DNA of 64,000 bases from Bathynomus jamesi. Its lineage: Eukaryota; Arthropoda; Malacostraca; Isopoda; Cirolanidae. A program made the position numbers and the translations under genes. This document shows, piece by piece, positions 1 to 11,798 of this stretch; position 1 is the stretch's first letter, and every line of letters starts with the position of its first letter. Where the stretch lies: positions 186,001 to 250,000 of the forward strand of contig JAJOZX010001735.1 of NCBI GenBank assembly GCA_023014485.1, written 5' to 3'. The notes beneath the pieces were generated by a model that was not told the DNA's origin, searched no databases, and saw only the letters and a program-made list of their open reading frames with translations.

Positions 1-901
1 GCTTAAAAGACTTAACATCTGCTGAAGGGGGATGTACATATGTTCTGTAGAGTGTCCCCTACTTAATTCAAACAAAATTGAGCTAGGCAATTTAGACTCC
101 AGTATAGTGACCAACATTATACCATACCTTTCCATTCCTACACCCAAGTTGTCCAGGGACCTAGTTCTAACTTCAAATTTATCATATAACTGCCGTAACT
201 CCTTGACACTATTGGGATTATTAACAGGAGGTATAGCTAAAAGTTCGCGGAGGTGGCTTTTAATTAAGATCTCTGACTTACCAAACCTTTTCTTTAATAT
301 ATCCCAAGCCACATTATAATTAGCCTCTGTTAATGCTAATCCTGCTATTGTCTTTGCTGCCTCCCCTTCCAAGAGGGACTGCAAATAATTAAACTTCTCC
401 ACCGCGCTTAACACTTGACTAGAATGAATTGCTGATTGAAAACTGTCTGCCATCCTTGCCATTCCTGAATACTCCCAGAAAATGTTTTGAGTACAAGCCT
501 CGGTAATTGAACCACAGATCTGCTAACCTTAACTTCACAAACACCATTTGTTGAGGGTTGTCTCATTATTTATTAGACCTGGTCTCTAACTGTACTGAGC
601 TGCTAAACTCTTTTGCTCTGTGGCATACTTTAATTATATCATCAATAATCTCTTCAATGTAAATTATGTTATTTTCCATTTCATCCTCTTCTATAAGACC
701 CTCAATTTTAACATTTACTTCGCTTAGAGCAACCTTTTTAGTTTCTAATATGGAAAGCTGCGCAGTCACTAAGCTTAAATCCTCTTGCTCTATGGCAGAA
801 TCTATAGTGGCAATGACCTTTGTAATTAGACCTTTGTAGGCGCTTCTCCTTTTTTTAAACTTGTTCAATTCAGTTGCACTCATCTTCAATGCAAACAACA
901 A
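1..901 (-). pseudogene. BEL/Pao-type LTR retrotransposon gag remnant
   Basis: Reading leftwards, a 111-aa lysine- and glutamate-rich helical ORF (901-566, likely start at 883) resembles the coiled N-terminus of BEL/Pao Gag. It ends in a stop. The sequence from about 540 to 1 then resembles the DUF1759-type Gag core: a stretch resembling the leucine-proline/FSG-x-W block near 440-500, followed after a frameshift by a FNYLQSLLEG-like helix around 370-410 and an LREL segment near 240. At least one stop and one frameshift break it, and it runs off the left edge, so no protease, RT or integrase is visible. Family assignment is from remembered domain patterns, not a search. The upstream LTR and primer site were not securely found. 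Confidence 0.6.
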
Positions 902-1083
902 TTGGGCTCAATGCCAAATAAGCTGAATTGGCAAAAATACTTAACCAAACTGAACAAACTCAAATTTTGCATTTTTCAAATAAACAGAATTGCTTGGTTG
1001 GGGTACTGACCAACCACCAGTATGGAATACCAAATTTTCCATCCAAGTAACTGACGCACTGAAGTCTGCAACCTTCGCCTACG

Positions 1084-1314
1084 AATAATAAACCAAAATT
1101 AACCAAACCGGTAAAAATGTAGGCCCAAACCAACGACAGACAAGTGGCCAAGTTTCGCAATTGGGCGACCAAACTTTCTACCCTGGGACCTTAACTCAAT
1201 AATAAACCAAAATTAACCAAACCGGTAAAAGTGTGGGCCCAAAACAACGACAGACGAGTGGCCAAGTTTTGTAATTGGGCAACCAAACTTTCTACCCTGG
1301 GACCTTAACTCAAT
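1084..1314. repeat. Tandem duplication, two 114-bp units
   Basis: The block beginning AATAATAAACCAAAATTAACC at 1084 is repeated from 1198 with only a few substitutions; both copies end in CCTTAACTCAAT (1200 and 1314). It lies upstream (in minus orientation) of the gag remnant and may be part of the untranslated leader or LTR. Confidence 0.85.
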
Positions 1315-1806
1315 TATGCTCAACCCGTCTAGGCCTAACTTGGGCTACAATTTGCACAATCAGAACTTTGCCGGAAACTAGTCACTGACTCAGTCTTGTG
1401 CTAGAATCCGGTTCGAAGGACGATGTTATTTTTTATTTTATTGGGTTCAGAATCCCAGCTGAGCCGTGAACGGCCAAGCTCTGAAGGGCCAGTTTAACCT
1501 ACGGCCCAAGTTAAGCTAGACTAAAAACTTACGGACTTGGAGGTCCTATTAGGTCCTACCTCAGGGTTGCTGACGCGATGTGGGCCTACTTTAGGCCTCA
1601 GTTGAATAAAATTAAGATAAAAACAAAAGGGGCACTATTTATGGTCTTCTTTCTAAACCTTGCAACAACAACACAACCTGCACCAGTGCACGATGCAACA
1701 ATTTTGTATCTAAACAACCAAACTGAATTGCAAGAGAGCTCTCTATAAGACCACGCCCTGTAAGTGCCGCATGCATTCAACAAACGAGTAGGAAGGACGC
1801 GCAGCG

Positions 1807-2721
1807 CAGGGTTGCCAAATGAAACTTTGGGTTTATAGCTAGAAAAGCTATATCGTATAGCTAGAATTGGCTAGATTTTTTTGTCAATTGGCTAAAAGTA
1901 TAGCCAAAACTAAATCGTTATATTTTGCTTTGATATTGCATTTACAAAATCTGCAATGAGCTATAAGGGGATCATCTTCCACTGCCACTAACCATTTTAC
2001 AAATAATTCGTTCGTAAGCCATTCTCTGCGAAATTTTTATGTATACACTTTTTGTTTTGGCATGATTAAGGGTTCAAACATTCGTGAATTAAAAGTTAAA
2101 TGAAAAAAAATATTATATACGGCACAACACTGATACAACCCCTATGAACGATGACGAAAGACTAACTTAGAGACAGTAAGACGGAGTCAACCAATCCCAA
2201 TGCTGGTTTGCTAAACGTATAAATACGTGTTCAAGCATACTGAAATGTAATAAATGCGTACTAAATTAAACAATTAATAATTACGAAATTAAAAAGTAAA
2301 TATGTTACTAACCGCATTTTATTGAGAACGCGACATATTTTCTTCTTCATTAAAATTTACCAAAAACAGTCAATTACATTCTTACCCATATAGGTATCTT
2401 TATTCAGTGTAAAAAATACGATCCCAAACATATTTTCTACGATCCCAAACGTATTTTCCATCAAACTGTACATAAGTATAGTGTGTCGATAAGGGAAAAT
2501 TCCGGTCCGCATGGTGAATTTTGAACAGACAATTCCGAATTAGAATTTTATTTAATTTTAATTAATAGAGTTCAAATTTGGCACTAAATTAGCTAGAACT
2601 AGCTAGATTAACTTCGAAATAAGCTAGAATTATAGCTATTAGCTAGGTGAACATTTGCTTTAGCTAGATTACAGCAAAATTAGCTAGATCTAGCTAAACA
2701 ATAGCTACATTGGCAACCCTG
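1807..2721. mobile_element. Non-autonomous hAT-like element, 915 bp
   Basis: The ends are CAGGGTTGCCAA (left) and TTGGCAACCCTG (right), a hAT-type terminal inverted repeat. It is bounded by a perfect 8-bp target duplication GCGCAGCG at 1799-1806 and 2722-2729, the size expected for hAT. The subterminal regions are packed with TAGCT/AGCTA words (1835-1900 and 2585-2710). No transposase remains. Confidence 0.92.
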
Positions 2722-2729
2722 GCGCAGCG

Positions 2730-3540
2730 CCCCGAAAAAAAATGATGCTACAAGAGTGCCCAAACAATGATGCCACAAGAGCCCAAAAATGCTAGCTCTA
2801 AATTAAGTGAATTTTTCACTAACCTTACAATTATGAGATGGATATATATATACACCTTAACTTAATATATACAAGCAACGCTGCATCAATCAGCTTAGTC
2901 ATCATATCGCCTTGGGACAACAATGTCTCTTCCTCTTCTAGATTTTCTAACAATAACATCACGACGATGCATTTATGAATACTTAAACATCACTATGATA
3001 CCACGTTGTCAAAATTTACTGGACACTGGTATAAGTACCATGATATTGTTATAAACACCAGCACTTTATCCTTTATCATAATTATTTAATGAAACATACC
3101 TCATGTATGTGGAGTCACAGTGTCAAGTGAACAAGACTTGGAATGTCAGCTGCAGCCAGCTGGCTATGCTCAACAAACTGATGACTAAATCGTCAACAAA
3201 CGTTCGCCTTTCGATGTAATTTTTATCAAATATTTAATTTTTCGTTTGTAAATTTTGTATTGACAATAAAAATAAAAATTTATTTTATAATGGAAATTAA
3301 CATTAAGCTGTTGTAATAGTTTGAACATTTTTAAATTTTTTTCTTACTTTGGCGAATTTTTCATTTGGTTTGAAAACTTGTACTGGTATTTCAACCCTCC
3401 CGATGGCACCCCCCTCCTGGCTGTCACCCGGAGCAGACCAGACCCCCTCGCACCTCTCTTAGTACGCAACTGTATCCGGCAAAACACCATGTATCAGTAA
3501 ACCTGTAAAGCACAAAGCTAACAGAGGCACTAATCTGTCA
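2730..3540. other. AT-rich non-coding stretch, no gene seen
   Basis: No coding potential was found. It may continue the retroelement flank that contains the hAT insertion. A GTGGTATCATAGTG motif on the minus strand near 3000 faintly resembles a Met-tRNA primer-binding site, but no LTR boundary could be set. Confidence 0.4.
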
Positions 3541-4327
3541 CACCTAAATTTCAGATGCTCAAGAGAAATACCATCAATACCACGTGATTTTTTACAATCT
3601 AAAGATTTAAGGCCTGTTTAGTCTCAAATACACTAACTCTTATATCTGGACTATAGGTAGCATCACAATTAATATTATTGTTCTTATGTACAGAGTTGAA
3701 TAATTCACTGTAGTGTTCCTTCCATAATTTGACTATATTCTCAGTCCCAGTTACATTTTCAACATTAGCAGGGAGAGACATTGCACTATTATTCATTGTT
3801 TATAATTCTTCCCAAAAGTTTCTTGGATTCTTACTGTGCAAGCTTTCTAGTCAGAGCATCCCTGCTTAACTCATCCTCATAATTTTTTTATATACCTTAA
3901 TGCATACTTGAACCTGGCATTAGCCCTCTGTTTTTGTTGTAATACGGCCTTGCCTTGGCTTCCTTTGTTCACACCACGTTAAAAAAGCATCTCTGGATGC
4001 ATTATGAAGTTCAGCCACATAATCGCTCCAGCCAGGTCTACATGTACAGTTTTTTCTTCTAAAGGTATTTAAGTCTAGGCTAGCATTATTAAGAGCGAAA
4101 ACAATTTGTTCATACATGTCTTTAAATTCCAAAATATGTGTTTGAATTCTACAGTTTACATCCTGACAAGCTAGAGTATCATTAGGGATACATATATTAC
4201 TTAGCAATACATCCAGTGATGTACATAAGGGGGGGGGGAACAGGGTCCTTCCATTGTAAACATTATTACTACTCTCATTAAAGATATTTGAAAAAGAAAG
4301 TTTAAAAAATCGATAACTTTGCAACAT
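3541..4327 (-). pseudogene. LINE reverse transcriptase N-terminal remnant
   Basis: Minus-strand fragments read RPGWSDYVAELH (about 4015-4050), then MSLPANVENVTGTENIVKLW (3790-3730), then a KSRGIDGISLEHLKF segment (about 3595-3550). This order (linker, helical block with WxxHYxELFN, then the fingers motif around DGISxEHLK) matches RT-proximal regions of Rex1/Babar or CR1-group LINEs. The frame is broken between 3797 and 3919 and no palm motifs survive. The matching endonuclease pieces lie at 4700-4840 and 6425-6718. Confidence 0.6.
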
Positions 4328-4335
4328 TCATCACA

Positions 4336-4690
4336 AAAAAAAAATCTTGATGTCATGGAATTTCAGTTATTTTATGGTTACCAGGACATGTTACTAACTC
4401 AAAACTCAAAAGCAATGATTATCTGACTTCTGGCTTGGCGCCTGCGTAGTCAGCTCGAAGCTCGCGGTGCTGACGTGACGTTATATGCACAGTTCACTTG
4501 GACGACTGACGTGCAACTGCAAGCAGCAAACTTGCTGCAATAACCCTAAGGCAAAAATGAAGCGACGCAGTGTTCTTGGTCCGTTGGATCGCTACTTTAA
4601 GAAGTCCAGTAGGTTGACATAGCTACAAGTTCATAGGTAAGACCTCAATTAACTTGAAATTAATCATATTTGAATTACTTTTTATATCAC
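4336..4690. other. Insert in LINE remnant with a short ORF start
   Basis: This stretch separates two LINE pieces. It includes a moderately GC-rich block and a 21-codon + strand ORF from 4557 beginning MKRRSVLGPLDRYFKK, a form seen at the N-terminus of some DNA transposases and zinc-finger proteins, then a stop. Too little remains to name it. Confidence 0.3.
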
Positions 4691-4699
4691 GATTGAAAG

Positions 4700-4840
4700 T
4701 AAATACTGTTGTTTGCCCTCATCTTCAACTTTGGACCAGTCTAACTTCGCTTTACGTGTATTATTTACCTGTGACAGCATTGGAATACAATTAATGTCAA
4801 ACTCAATTAATACGGGCATGTGGTCAGAAGTTCAGAAATA
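4700..4840 (-). pseudogene. LINE endonuclease C-terminal scrap
   Basis: The minus strand reads SDHMPVLIEFDI, matching the terminal SDHxPV motif of apurinic-type LINE endonucleases. It belongs between the endonuclease piece at 6425-6718 and the RT piece at 4327, so the LINE was split by later insertion of about 1.5 kb. Confidence 0.55.
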
Positions 4841-4849
4841 ACATAGGAG

Positions 4850-6405
4850 TACAAAACTGCCATATTCAGAACTGCATGAGTTGCATCAGGCGTACATATG
4901 TTAACCCCTCCGTCTATGGCCTGGGTTGGTTCGAAGTCGACGGGGGTTCTAGTTAGGTGGCAGCAACGGATATGTTACTTGCAGTAGTTTTCTTTTATAT
5001 TACTCTCCGAGTTCTTCTATAGTGGCTCGGAGGATTCAGGGAGGCTTACTAAATTCTCTGAAGATTCCCGGATTCTTCTTATAACGTATCGGGGAAGTTT
5101 AATGACTAAGTTCTCTGAAGAGAGCAAGGCTCGAAGGAGAAGATAAAGACTATTTCTTACTGTAATTTACTGCTAAAATATAGAGGTAGTGCTCAGCCTC
5201 TGAATTGACTTCTGAATGAACATGGAAGAATTTACTGGGGTTTATATACCCCGATTCTACTAACATCATCATTATTAAATGTTGAAGAGGTTGCATTATT
5301 TTTGCACAATGTTTGAAAATAAAGTAAATTTTTTGTTATTACAATGGTTAAACAGATAAACAGGATATAGGAAGAGGAAGTCATATTTTTAGCTTAATCT
5401 GCATATTTTTAGATCTGTTGTTTTTCCTGATCCGCCGAGTTAATTAGAACGGAAATTGAATCATGCATTCTTATATTAAGATATGCATATGGAAAAAACA
5501 TTAAAAGTTTAAGGCAAGACATGACTTCATCTTTTATAATGAAGAGAGGATGCATCTAATCTAAAAAATTATTAAGAATTTTGAAAAGAACAAGTCACCA
5601 ATTATTTGGCAAAACAGAAAGCAACTCCAAAATTTATTCCAACGAACGAAAAAAATAATAATAATACAAAAATAATATCGCTGAGTGTATATTCCTACAT
5701 GGCGACATAATGTCGTGTTGGACATTTAATACAATCTAAGTACATCACTGAGTACGGTGTAATTTTGGTTTCTTACAATTATCATATAATTTATTATAAT
5801 TACCAATCAATTCACATTCACTTTTTATCGTTAATTACAATTCCATTAATTACAATTTCATTAAGTACATTACATTATTAAGTACATTTTAATTACATTA
5901 TATTAAATTATTATTGTTTAATTAAAGTACATTAATTACATTATAAATTATTATCATTAATTACAGTATATATGATTTAGTTAGTTAAATAAAATTTTCC
6001 AATTTTATTGGTTATTTTAAATAATTGAACTTGAGTTATTTTAAATAATTGAACTTTTAGAAAATGAACTCATTTTATTTAGAAATGAAGAAAATAGTCG
6101 AAACGAATGGATTTTTTGAAACCATTGTTGCGTATAAAAATATATAGGTAAAATGACTATAACATAACACACGTGATAATTGTTTTATAAATTTGCATTA
6201 TAGCGAGAGGAGATTTATTTTTATTTCAGAAGTTGCTTACGCGGTGGTTAGCAGAATTCGAACACTTGCATAAATATTTATGAGATTGCGAGAAATTAAT
6301 TAATTTTAATAAAATAAAATAAAAAGAATGCATGTGGACGTATGGACAGGTACATATGAATTGAACAACAGATAACTCGCGCTATGCGAGTTTGGTCCCT
6401 ATGTG
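4850..6405. other. AT-rich insertion between LINE pieces
   Basis: No long ORF. It contains a 4900-5240 block with repeated TCTCTGAAGA-like words and a very AT-rich 5250-6330 block. It separates parts of one LINE, so it is probably one or more inserted elements, but I could not define its ends. Confidence 0.4.
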
Positions 6406-6424
6406 AAAATTAATAATTGAGTAT

Positions 6425-6718
6425 AAAGATCATACAGGAATTATTCATTTTTCCACATATACGATGATTCAACCATGAGATGGTGTGCCAACTATCACTA
6501 ACATAAGTAAAGCTATCACCAGGATGACTACACTTGGATGAAAGGGTCAAGTCATTATATTCACAGAAGGCTTTCAAGTGGTTGCTAAACAAAGAATTAT
6601 CATTAATTAAGCACATTGGCATTAAAGTCACCAATAATAGCTGTACATGTCGTATCCATCTCATTAATAATACTGCTGACCTGCCCCAATTTAATGAGGC
6701 AATTTTATTCATTATCAA
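6425..6718 (-). pseudogene. LINE endonuclease (EEP) remnant
   Basis: The minus strand contains a GDFNANV-like motif (near 6630), then LTLSSKCSHPGDSFTYVSD and WHTISWLNHRIC (6540-6465). This is the usual order of catalytic GDFN and downstream S/T and H motifs of the apurinic-like endonuclease in Rex/CR1-group LINEs. Frameshifts are present. It is continuous in register with the pieces at 4840 and 4327 on the same strand. Confidence 0.6.
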
Positions 6719-6719
6719 C

Positions 6720-7580
6720 TGCCCGAAAAGGCATATACTGTAAATACACAGAATTACAAATTTTTTATTGTTTACACAAATTTATATTTCAGTTAGCCAG
6801 TTCAAACCAAGTTTTAATTCACTAATATATCTCCCATACCCCAACTCCCAACGGGGTTCGTGGTGGAGCCCCGTAAGACAGCGTATTTTAAGCTTATTTT
6901 GTGTAAAAACTGTCTGAAAATGTCAGTGCAACTGCCATTTTTGAACAGCCACTATACAGCCATCCACATGAAATATGTACCCTTTCCAACAAAAGTTTGG
7001 ATAGGACAGTCACATTGGTGCAATCTAAGCTATATTATGATGTAATTACTTGTATTTTCTGAAATTTGAAATCAGGTATTGATCCTATAGTTTTCATATA
7101 TTATATTAAATATATCCTATATTTTCATGTTTTTATATTCCATTATATATAGATACCAAATTGTTAAATGTATAGTTTGGCGGTGAAACCTGGTTGTAAT
7201 TACCGCAGAGTTTTTCCCTGGACTTTCCAAGGGGGGGCGACCGCCTCCGTCGCCCTACCCCTTGGCTACGTCCCTTCTGTAACTTGAGAAGTACTCTGCA
7301 ATCTAACTTTGAATCTAAAGCAGTTAGTAACACTTCCTACCGTTCCACGTGAACAAAAAAAAAAAGTACATCATTTACTCTAAAATTTATCTTTTGCGAC
7401 AGTTTTTTGCAGATGTACGATAAGATTTCGTTATTCACAAGTTCAGTTGTCCAATACACTTTTTTGGCTTTCTATTGCAACGCTTTTATTTCAAGTTATT
7501 TTGCAAAATAGGAACTATAGGGTGGGAGCAAATGACCCCCTTTTGCCTCCTGCAGATCCATCCCCAAATATATATATATA
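6720..7580. other. No recognisable gene
   Basis: Only short, unconvincing ORFs. A GC-richer patch (7200-7275) gives an arginine-rich 66-aa minus-strand frame with no recognisable motif. Confidence 0.4.
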
Positions 7581-7585
7581 TATAT

Positions 7586-7690
7586 CGTAAAGAACGACGC
7601 TTGTATAGGAGATATTCCGCGCAAGACGAGAAAGAGAAAACAACAAATGAAAAAATGAAGTACCACCTGGGAATCGAACCCGGGAGGTGC
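7586..7690 (-). repeat. tRNA-derived SINE-like unit, minus orientation
   Basis: A minus-strand Pol III B-box GGTTCGATTCC (7680-7670) is followed by a 3' body that is a near-perfect inverted copy of 7800-7893, ending near a short (TA)n. The A-box side is missing or replaced. Confidence 0.6.
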
Positions 7691-7748
7691 CCCCTTGGGG
7701 CATTGGTTTCTGCGAGTATGTAGAGGAATTACGGCATTTGGAAGAGTG

Positions 7749-7926
7749 GAGTCCATGGTGTAGTGGTTATCGCGTCTGACCGGCAATCGGAAGATCCCGG
7801 TTCGATTCCCAGGTGGTACTTCATTTTTTCATTTGTTGTTTTCTCTTTCTCGTCTTGCGCGGAATATCTCCTATACAAGCGTCGTTCTTTACGTTATTTA
7901 TACTGCGTGTTCTTTGCAGTTGAATG
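7749..7926 (+). repeat. tRNA-derived SINE-like unit, plus orientation
   Basis: A tRNA-like head at 7751-7820 has an A-box-like TGGTGTAGTGG and an exact B-box GGTTCGATTCC (7799-7809). Its acceptor and T-stem pairing is imperfect, so it is unlikely to be a working tRNA gene. The body is the inverted partner of 7586-7690 and runs into a (TA)n tail. Confidence 0.6.
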
Positions 7927-7945
7927 TATATATATATATATATAT

Positions 7946-7992
<47 letters not shown>

Positions 7993-8053
7993 GTTATAAA
8001 AGTAATATCAAGAAAAATATTTATTCACTCTAATAATTAAATTTTTATCTAGA

Positions 8054-8125
<72 letters not shown>
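7927..8125. repeat. Two (TA)n microsatellites
   Basis: Long TA runs at 7927-7991 and 8057-8125, separated by about 65 bp that contains a CTCTAATAATTAAATTTTTA stretch. Similar CTAGAGT words border the second run on both sides. Confidence 0.95.
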
Positions 8126-8127
<2 letters not shown>

Positions 8128-9089
8128 AAATCTAGAGTAATATTAAAAAATATCGAAACAATATAATATCTTAAATATTTTGGAGCATTCCTTATCTTGA
8201 TACCCTACGTCATGGCGTACTTGGCGTAATGTATAATCCGGCCCTGTTTACTGCAGTAGTTTGCAAAAAAGATTAATGATAATTAATGGAGCTGAAGCTT
8301 ATATTCTGCAAAATTATATTATTATAAAATATAGCTGCAGGATATTTATCTGACTTTGATATCCTTGATAGGCTTGACTGGCTTTGTGTTGTTCAGATAA
8401 GAACATAAGAAACATAAGGATAACGCAAAGCCACCAGGTTTTTATTAGGTTATCCACGTCCAAAATAAGAATCCAACCATCCTGAATATATAATATGATG
8501 TTTTATTCCATAACACAAACTGTACAAAGATATCCAGCTATTTACAAGGTTTCCTCCTCAAACCATCTTCAAATCCATGAGATTATCATTCAAATTCATG
8601 CAAGAAACCAGTTTTTTACAAAGTTTCAAATTTTGCTAGTAATGCAATGTATTGTCAGATTTACTATCTATTGGACAGTTGATAATCTGGAACAATGTAG
8701 AGGAAAGGTTGGCTGCCATGTTTGGTTGTATTCTGAAACGCCACAATTGAATGCTAGATACATAATCTGTTCTTATTTATGTCTATGGTTGAGGACACAG
8801 AGTTGAGATTAAACAACCAACTAACCAAGCTTATTGTTTCTGCTGGTCTATCCTTTGTTTATTTACTTATTTCGCCAACTTCAAACTGTAATTAATTAAT
8901 TTTTTTTAGTTATTGAAGACAGAGCGCAAATTGTCACTACAGTCTATTCCAGTTAGGTAACCATATGCTCTGGCAGTTTTGTGCTTCTTGACGAATTATA
9001 CGCGATGAATAATGAACAGAATTGTAGTTTTCCAGATCTAACTTAGATTGGCAACCTCTCCTTGACTTGTATCCTGTAGTCCCTAAATA
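8126..9089. other. MAU2: Region immediately upstream of MAU2 start
   Basis: It should include the promoter or 5' UTR of MAU2, but no TATA box or other core element stands out. Around 8395-8455 there is an AACATAAGAAACATAAGGAT stretch of a kind common in arthropod LINE 3' ends, so the upstream region is itself partly repetitive. A TAA (9084-9086) lies in frame just before the MAU2 ATG, supporting that start. Confidence 0.45.
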
Positions 9090-9314
9090 ATGGCTAATTC
9101 CCAAGATTCTTATTATCTTTCGTTGTTGGCACTAGCAGAAAGATTTCGTACTCAAGAGCCAGCAAATATCAAGTCTTGTGTTCAATGTCTCCAGGCAGTT
9201 CTTACTTTCAGACCACCTCCAAAAGTTGAAGCTAGAACTCATTTACAGTTGGGGAACCTATTTACTCAATATACAAACAATTCTCAACTTGCTAGGTCCC
9301 ACTTTGAACAAGCA
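9090..9314 (+). CDS. MAU2: MAU2 cohesin loader subunit, exon 1 (residues 1-75)
   Basis: MAU2 (SCC4) is a nuclear TPR protein that binds NIPBL/SCC2 and loads cohesin on chromatin. This exon encodes 75 residues starting [19 protein letters not shown]. The segment [20 protein letters not shown] and the following [18 protein letters not shown] align residue by residue with the N-terminal TPR region of animal MAU2, including EARTHLQLG. The start is supported by an in-frame stop two codons upstream and by the length before the conserved core. The exon ends after SHFEQA at a consensus donor GTAAGT (9315), phase 0; the next codon (W, exon 2) matches the tryptophan at that place in vertebrate MAU2. 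The alanine-rich N-terminal tail of mammalian MAU2 is absent. Confidence 0.96.
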
Positions 9315-9675
9315 GTAAGTTCTCTAAATGCTAAATAGGGTAGGGTAGGTACTAGGGTAAATTTTTACAAGTGTACATTACAGGCTTTGTAAATTAAAAC
9401 TATATTTTTCTAATGGTTTTTGATGTGATTTGAACAAAGGTTAATTTTGTTGAAACAACATAAAAAACCAGTTTTAATATATAAGCTAAAACTCCAAAAT
9501 TCCTCAAAAGCCTGTAATATATGGTATTCTTGTAAAAAAAAATACTAGTGCTAAACCTATAACATTTTTTGTCTTGGTTTGCAGTGGTTAGCTTAGGGCC
9601 TAGGTCCCAGTATGAAAAGTTTGTAATCCTTTACAGTATGGTTTGAAATTATTTAGGGGTAATCTTTTACAATAT
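9315..9675. other. Start of MAU2 intron 1, repeat debris
   Basis: It contains a short inverted pair (CATTACAGGCTTTG at 9376 and CCTGTAATATATGG near 9510) and words related to the arms of the palindrome at 10528-11198. No gene. Confidence 0.5.
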
Positions 9676-9679
9676 AGTT

Positions 9680-10478
9680 TGAAATTGGGCATGTTTTTTT
9701 TTCTGAACAGGATGTCCTATCCGCGGATAGGATAAGTTAACAGATAGATGCAAAAAGTATATTTGCTATGGTTATATGGCTAAATTATTGGCAGAAATAG
9801 ATTCAGCATACACCATTTAACTTAAATTTATATTTTAGTAGAGGATATCTATTGCAAATAAATTAGAATTTGTCTTGTTCATATATTGATATCATTTGGC
9901 AGCTAGCGATGCTCCTAATGGCCTAGGCCTACGTCAATGGCTTGTTTGAAGACTTGGTTGAGCGATTCACAGTTGTTGTTTGTCTATCGTGTGAGTGGTG
10001 TATCTAGTGTGTGATGACTTCATGTGAGTATGCAAGTTTTTCTTAAGCAAGGGAATGATTCGAGTATTGAAATAATGCATGAAGTCGCTACTGATGGATG
10101 CAATGAGGTATGTAATTATTTACCATGCATTGGTACGGCTATCAATTTGTGATGCATAATCTTTATAAGGGCTTTGCCCCTGTGGCCTGTACCCCTGAGA
10201 CCTAAATTATATAAATGATAATGTAATAATAGTTATTATATCTCCGTAATAATGATTACTCTGGCCTACATACATACAAACAGGACAAATTCTAATTTAT
10301 CTGCAATAGATATTCTTTACTAAAATATGAATTCAAGTTAAATCATGTATGCTAAATCTATTTTTGCCAATAATTTAGCCATATAACCACATCAAATATA
10401 CTTTTTGCGTCTTATCCATTGACTTGTCTTATCCACGGATAGGATGACATCTTGTTCAAAAAAAAGATTTACCATTTG
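9680..10478. repeat. Inverted-repeat element with about 200-bp arms
   Basis: The arm around 9705-9885 (GATGTCCTATCCGCGGATAG ... TAGAATTTGTC) is found inverted at 10290-10465 with moderate divergence. The roughly 400-bp centre has no ORF. It is probably a non-autonomous TIR or fold-back transposon; ends and duplication are not certain. Confidence 0.7.
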
Positions 10479-10527
10479 AAATTTATTTAAAAAAAATTTA
10501 GAATTTAACATTTATGTGTCTATTAAA

Positions 10528-11198
10528 GGTTATTATATATTTTATCACACTGTCATTTTACACACCAAAATATATTTTTCTAGTAGTATTTGATGATTTG
10601 TTCAAATATGACCTCCATTTCCGACCTCCGTTGGAAATAAGATCCAACAAAGTTATAGTACTTTGAAGTTTGGCTCATTTTCAAGGGAAATGGAAGTCAA
10701 AATCTAAGCAAAACACATCAAATATTACTAGAAAAATGTATTTTGGTATTAATTAACCTAACCGTGGCTAAACGAGCCTAACCGTGGCTAAACGAGCCTA
10801 ACCGTGGCTAAACGAGCCTAACCGTGGCTAAACGAGCCTAACCGTGGCTAAACGAGCCCTCGTCTGTATCTACCACCTAATCCATAATAAGGTAATACTC
10901 TAAGCTCATTTAGCCAGGGTTAGGATTGTTTAGCCAGGGTTAGGCTCGTTTAGCCAGGGTTAGGCTAGGTTAGGTTAATTAATACCAAAATACATTTTTC
11001 TAGTAATATTTGATGTGTTTTGCTTAGATTTTGACCCATTTCCCTTGAAAATGAGCCAAACTTCAAAGTACTATAACTTTGTTGGATCTCATTTTCGACG
11101 GAAATGGAGGTCATATTTGAACAAATCACATCAAATACTACTAGAAAAATGTATTTTGGTGTGTAAAATGACTGAGTGTGATAAAATATATAATAACC
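10528..11198. repeat. Palindromic fold-back element with satellite core
   Basis: Arms of about 225 bp (10528-10757 and 10977-11198) are inverted copies, for example TTTCTAGTAATATTTGATG on the right against its complement on the left. The centre contains about five 20-bp direct repeats CCTAACCGTGGCTAAACGAG (10757-10858) and then the inverted form, about three units of GTTTAGCCAGGGTTAGG (10917-10970). Confidence 0.88.
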
Positions 11199-11328
11199 CT
11201 ATTAAATTTAAGTCATGACATTTCTATTAGTTTTACAAAAATATCATGATTTCATCAATCATCAGGGGTATACAGTTGACTTAACTGGGTATTCAATAAT
11301 TTTCATGTAGGTTTCAATTAATTTTAAG

Positions 11329-11798
11329 TAGTGATGGGATGTTTAATCAGAATCGGAAGAATCGAGCATTTTTCAGGAATCAGAATCGGAATCGAGAGAA
11401 TTGTATCATGATTTCCGATTCTTTAACTTTTAATTGAACCAGTTTTACAATGTAAACTTTAAAATTTAAATGAAAGAGGATAAAATTTTTTATTTTTATT
11501 GTATTGTAGCTATACATTAAAACGTGTATATCCATGATGTGTAATCAAGAAGATTAAAATGAATTGTTACAACTTAGTTAATTTTTATTTTTAAACAATC
11601 TTTTATAATTTATATTACCATACTCATAATGTAAATAGTTAATCTTACCAGAGTAAAATATGACAATTTCCGGAAAAACAAGTATAGAATTATATTTAAA
11701 AATATTGAGAATCGGAATCGAGAATCGTATTGGAATCGAGACTTTTTAGTGATATCAGAATCGGAATCGTTAAAAATTTTGGTATCGTCCCATCACTA
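11329..11798. mobile_element. hAT MITE, 470 bp
   Basis: TIR TAGTGATGGGA at the left and TCCCATCACTA at the right, with an exact 8-bp target duplication ATTTTAAG at 11321-11328 and 11799-11806. Subterminal AATCGGAATCGAGA repeats occur at both ends. No coding sequence. Confidence 0.93.

Noticed and set aside
960..1783. 5' LTR of the BEL/Pao remnant
   Set aside because: A TGTTGAATGC start near 1781 (minus) is possible, but no second LTR, clear CA end or primer site could be shown.
4557..4619. Short ORF MKRRSVLGPLDRYFKK as a host gene start
   Set aside because: Ends after 21 codons; no supported splice continuation; lies between pieces of a split LINE.
7133..7333. 66-aa arginine-rich minus-strand ORF
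   Set aside because: No motif, no splice or start context; composition reflects a local GC-rich patch.
7749..7822. Possible functional tRNA gene
   Set aside because: A and B boxes are good, but acceptor and T-stem pairing fail and the unit continues into a repeated body with a (TA)n tail, so it is a SINE head.
10757..10860. CRISPR-like array
   Set aside because: Direct 20-bp repeats have no spacers, and the DNA is eukaryotic.
10745..10990. CCTAA/TTAGG-like words as an internal telomere tract
   Set aside because: The real period is about 20 bp (CCTAACCGTGGCTAAACGAG), not 5, and lies inside a palindromic element.
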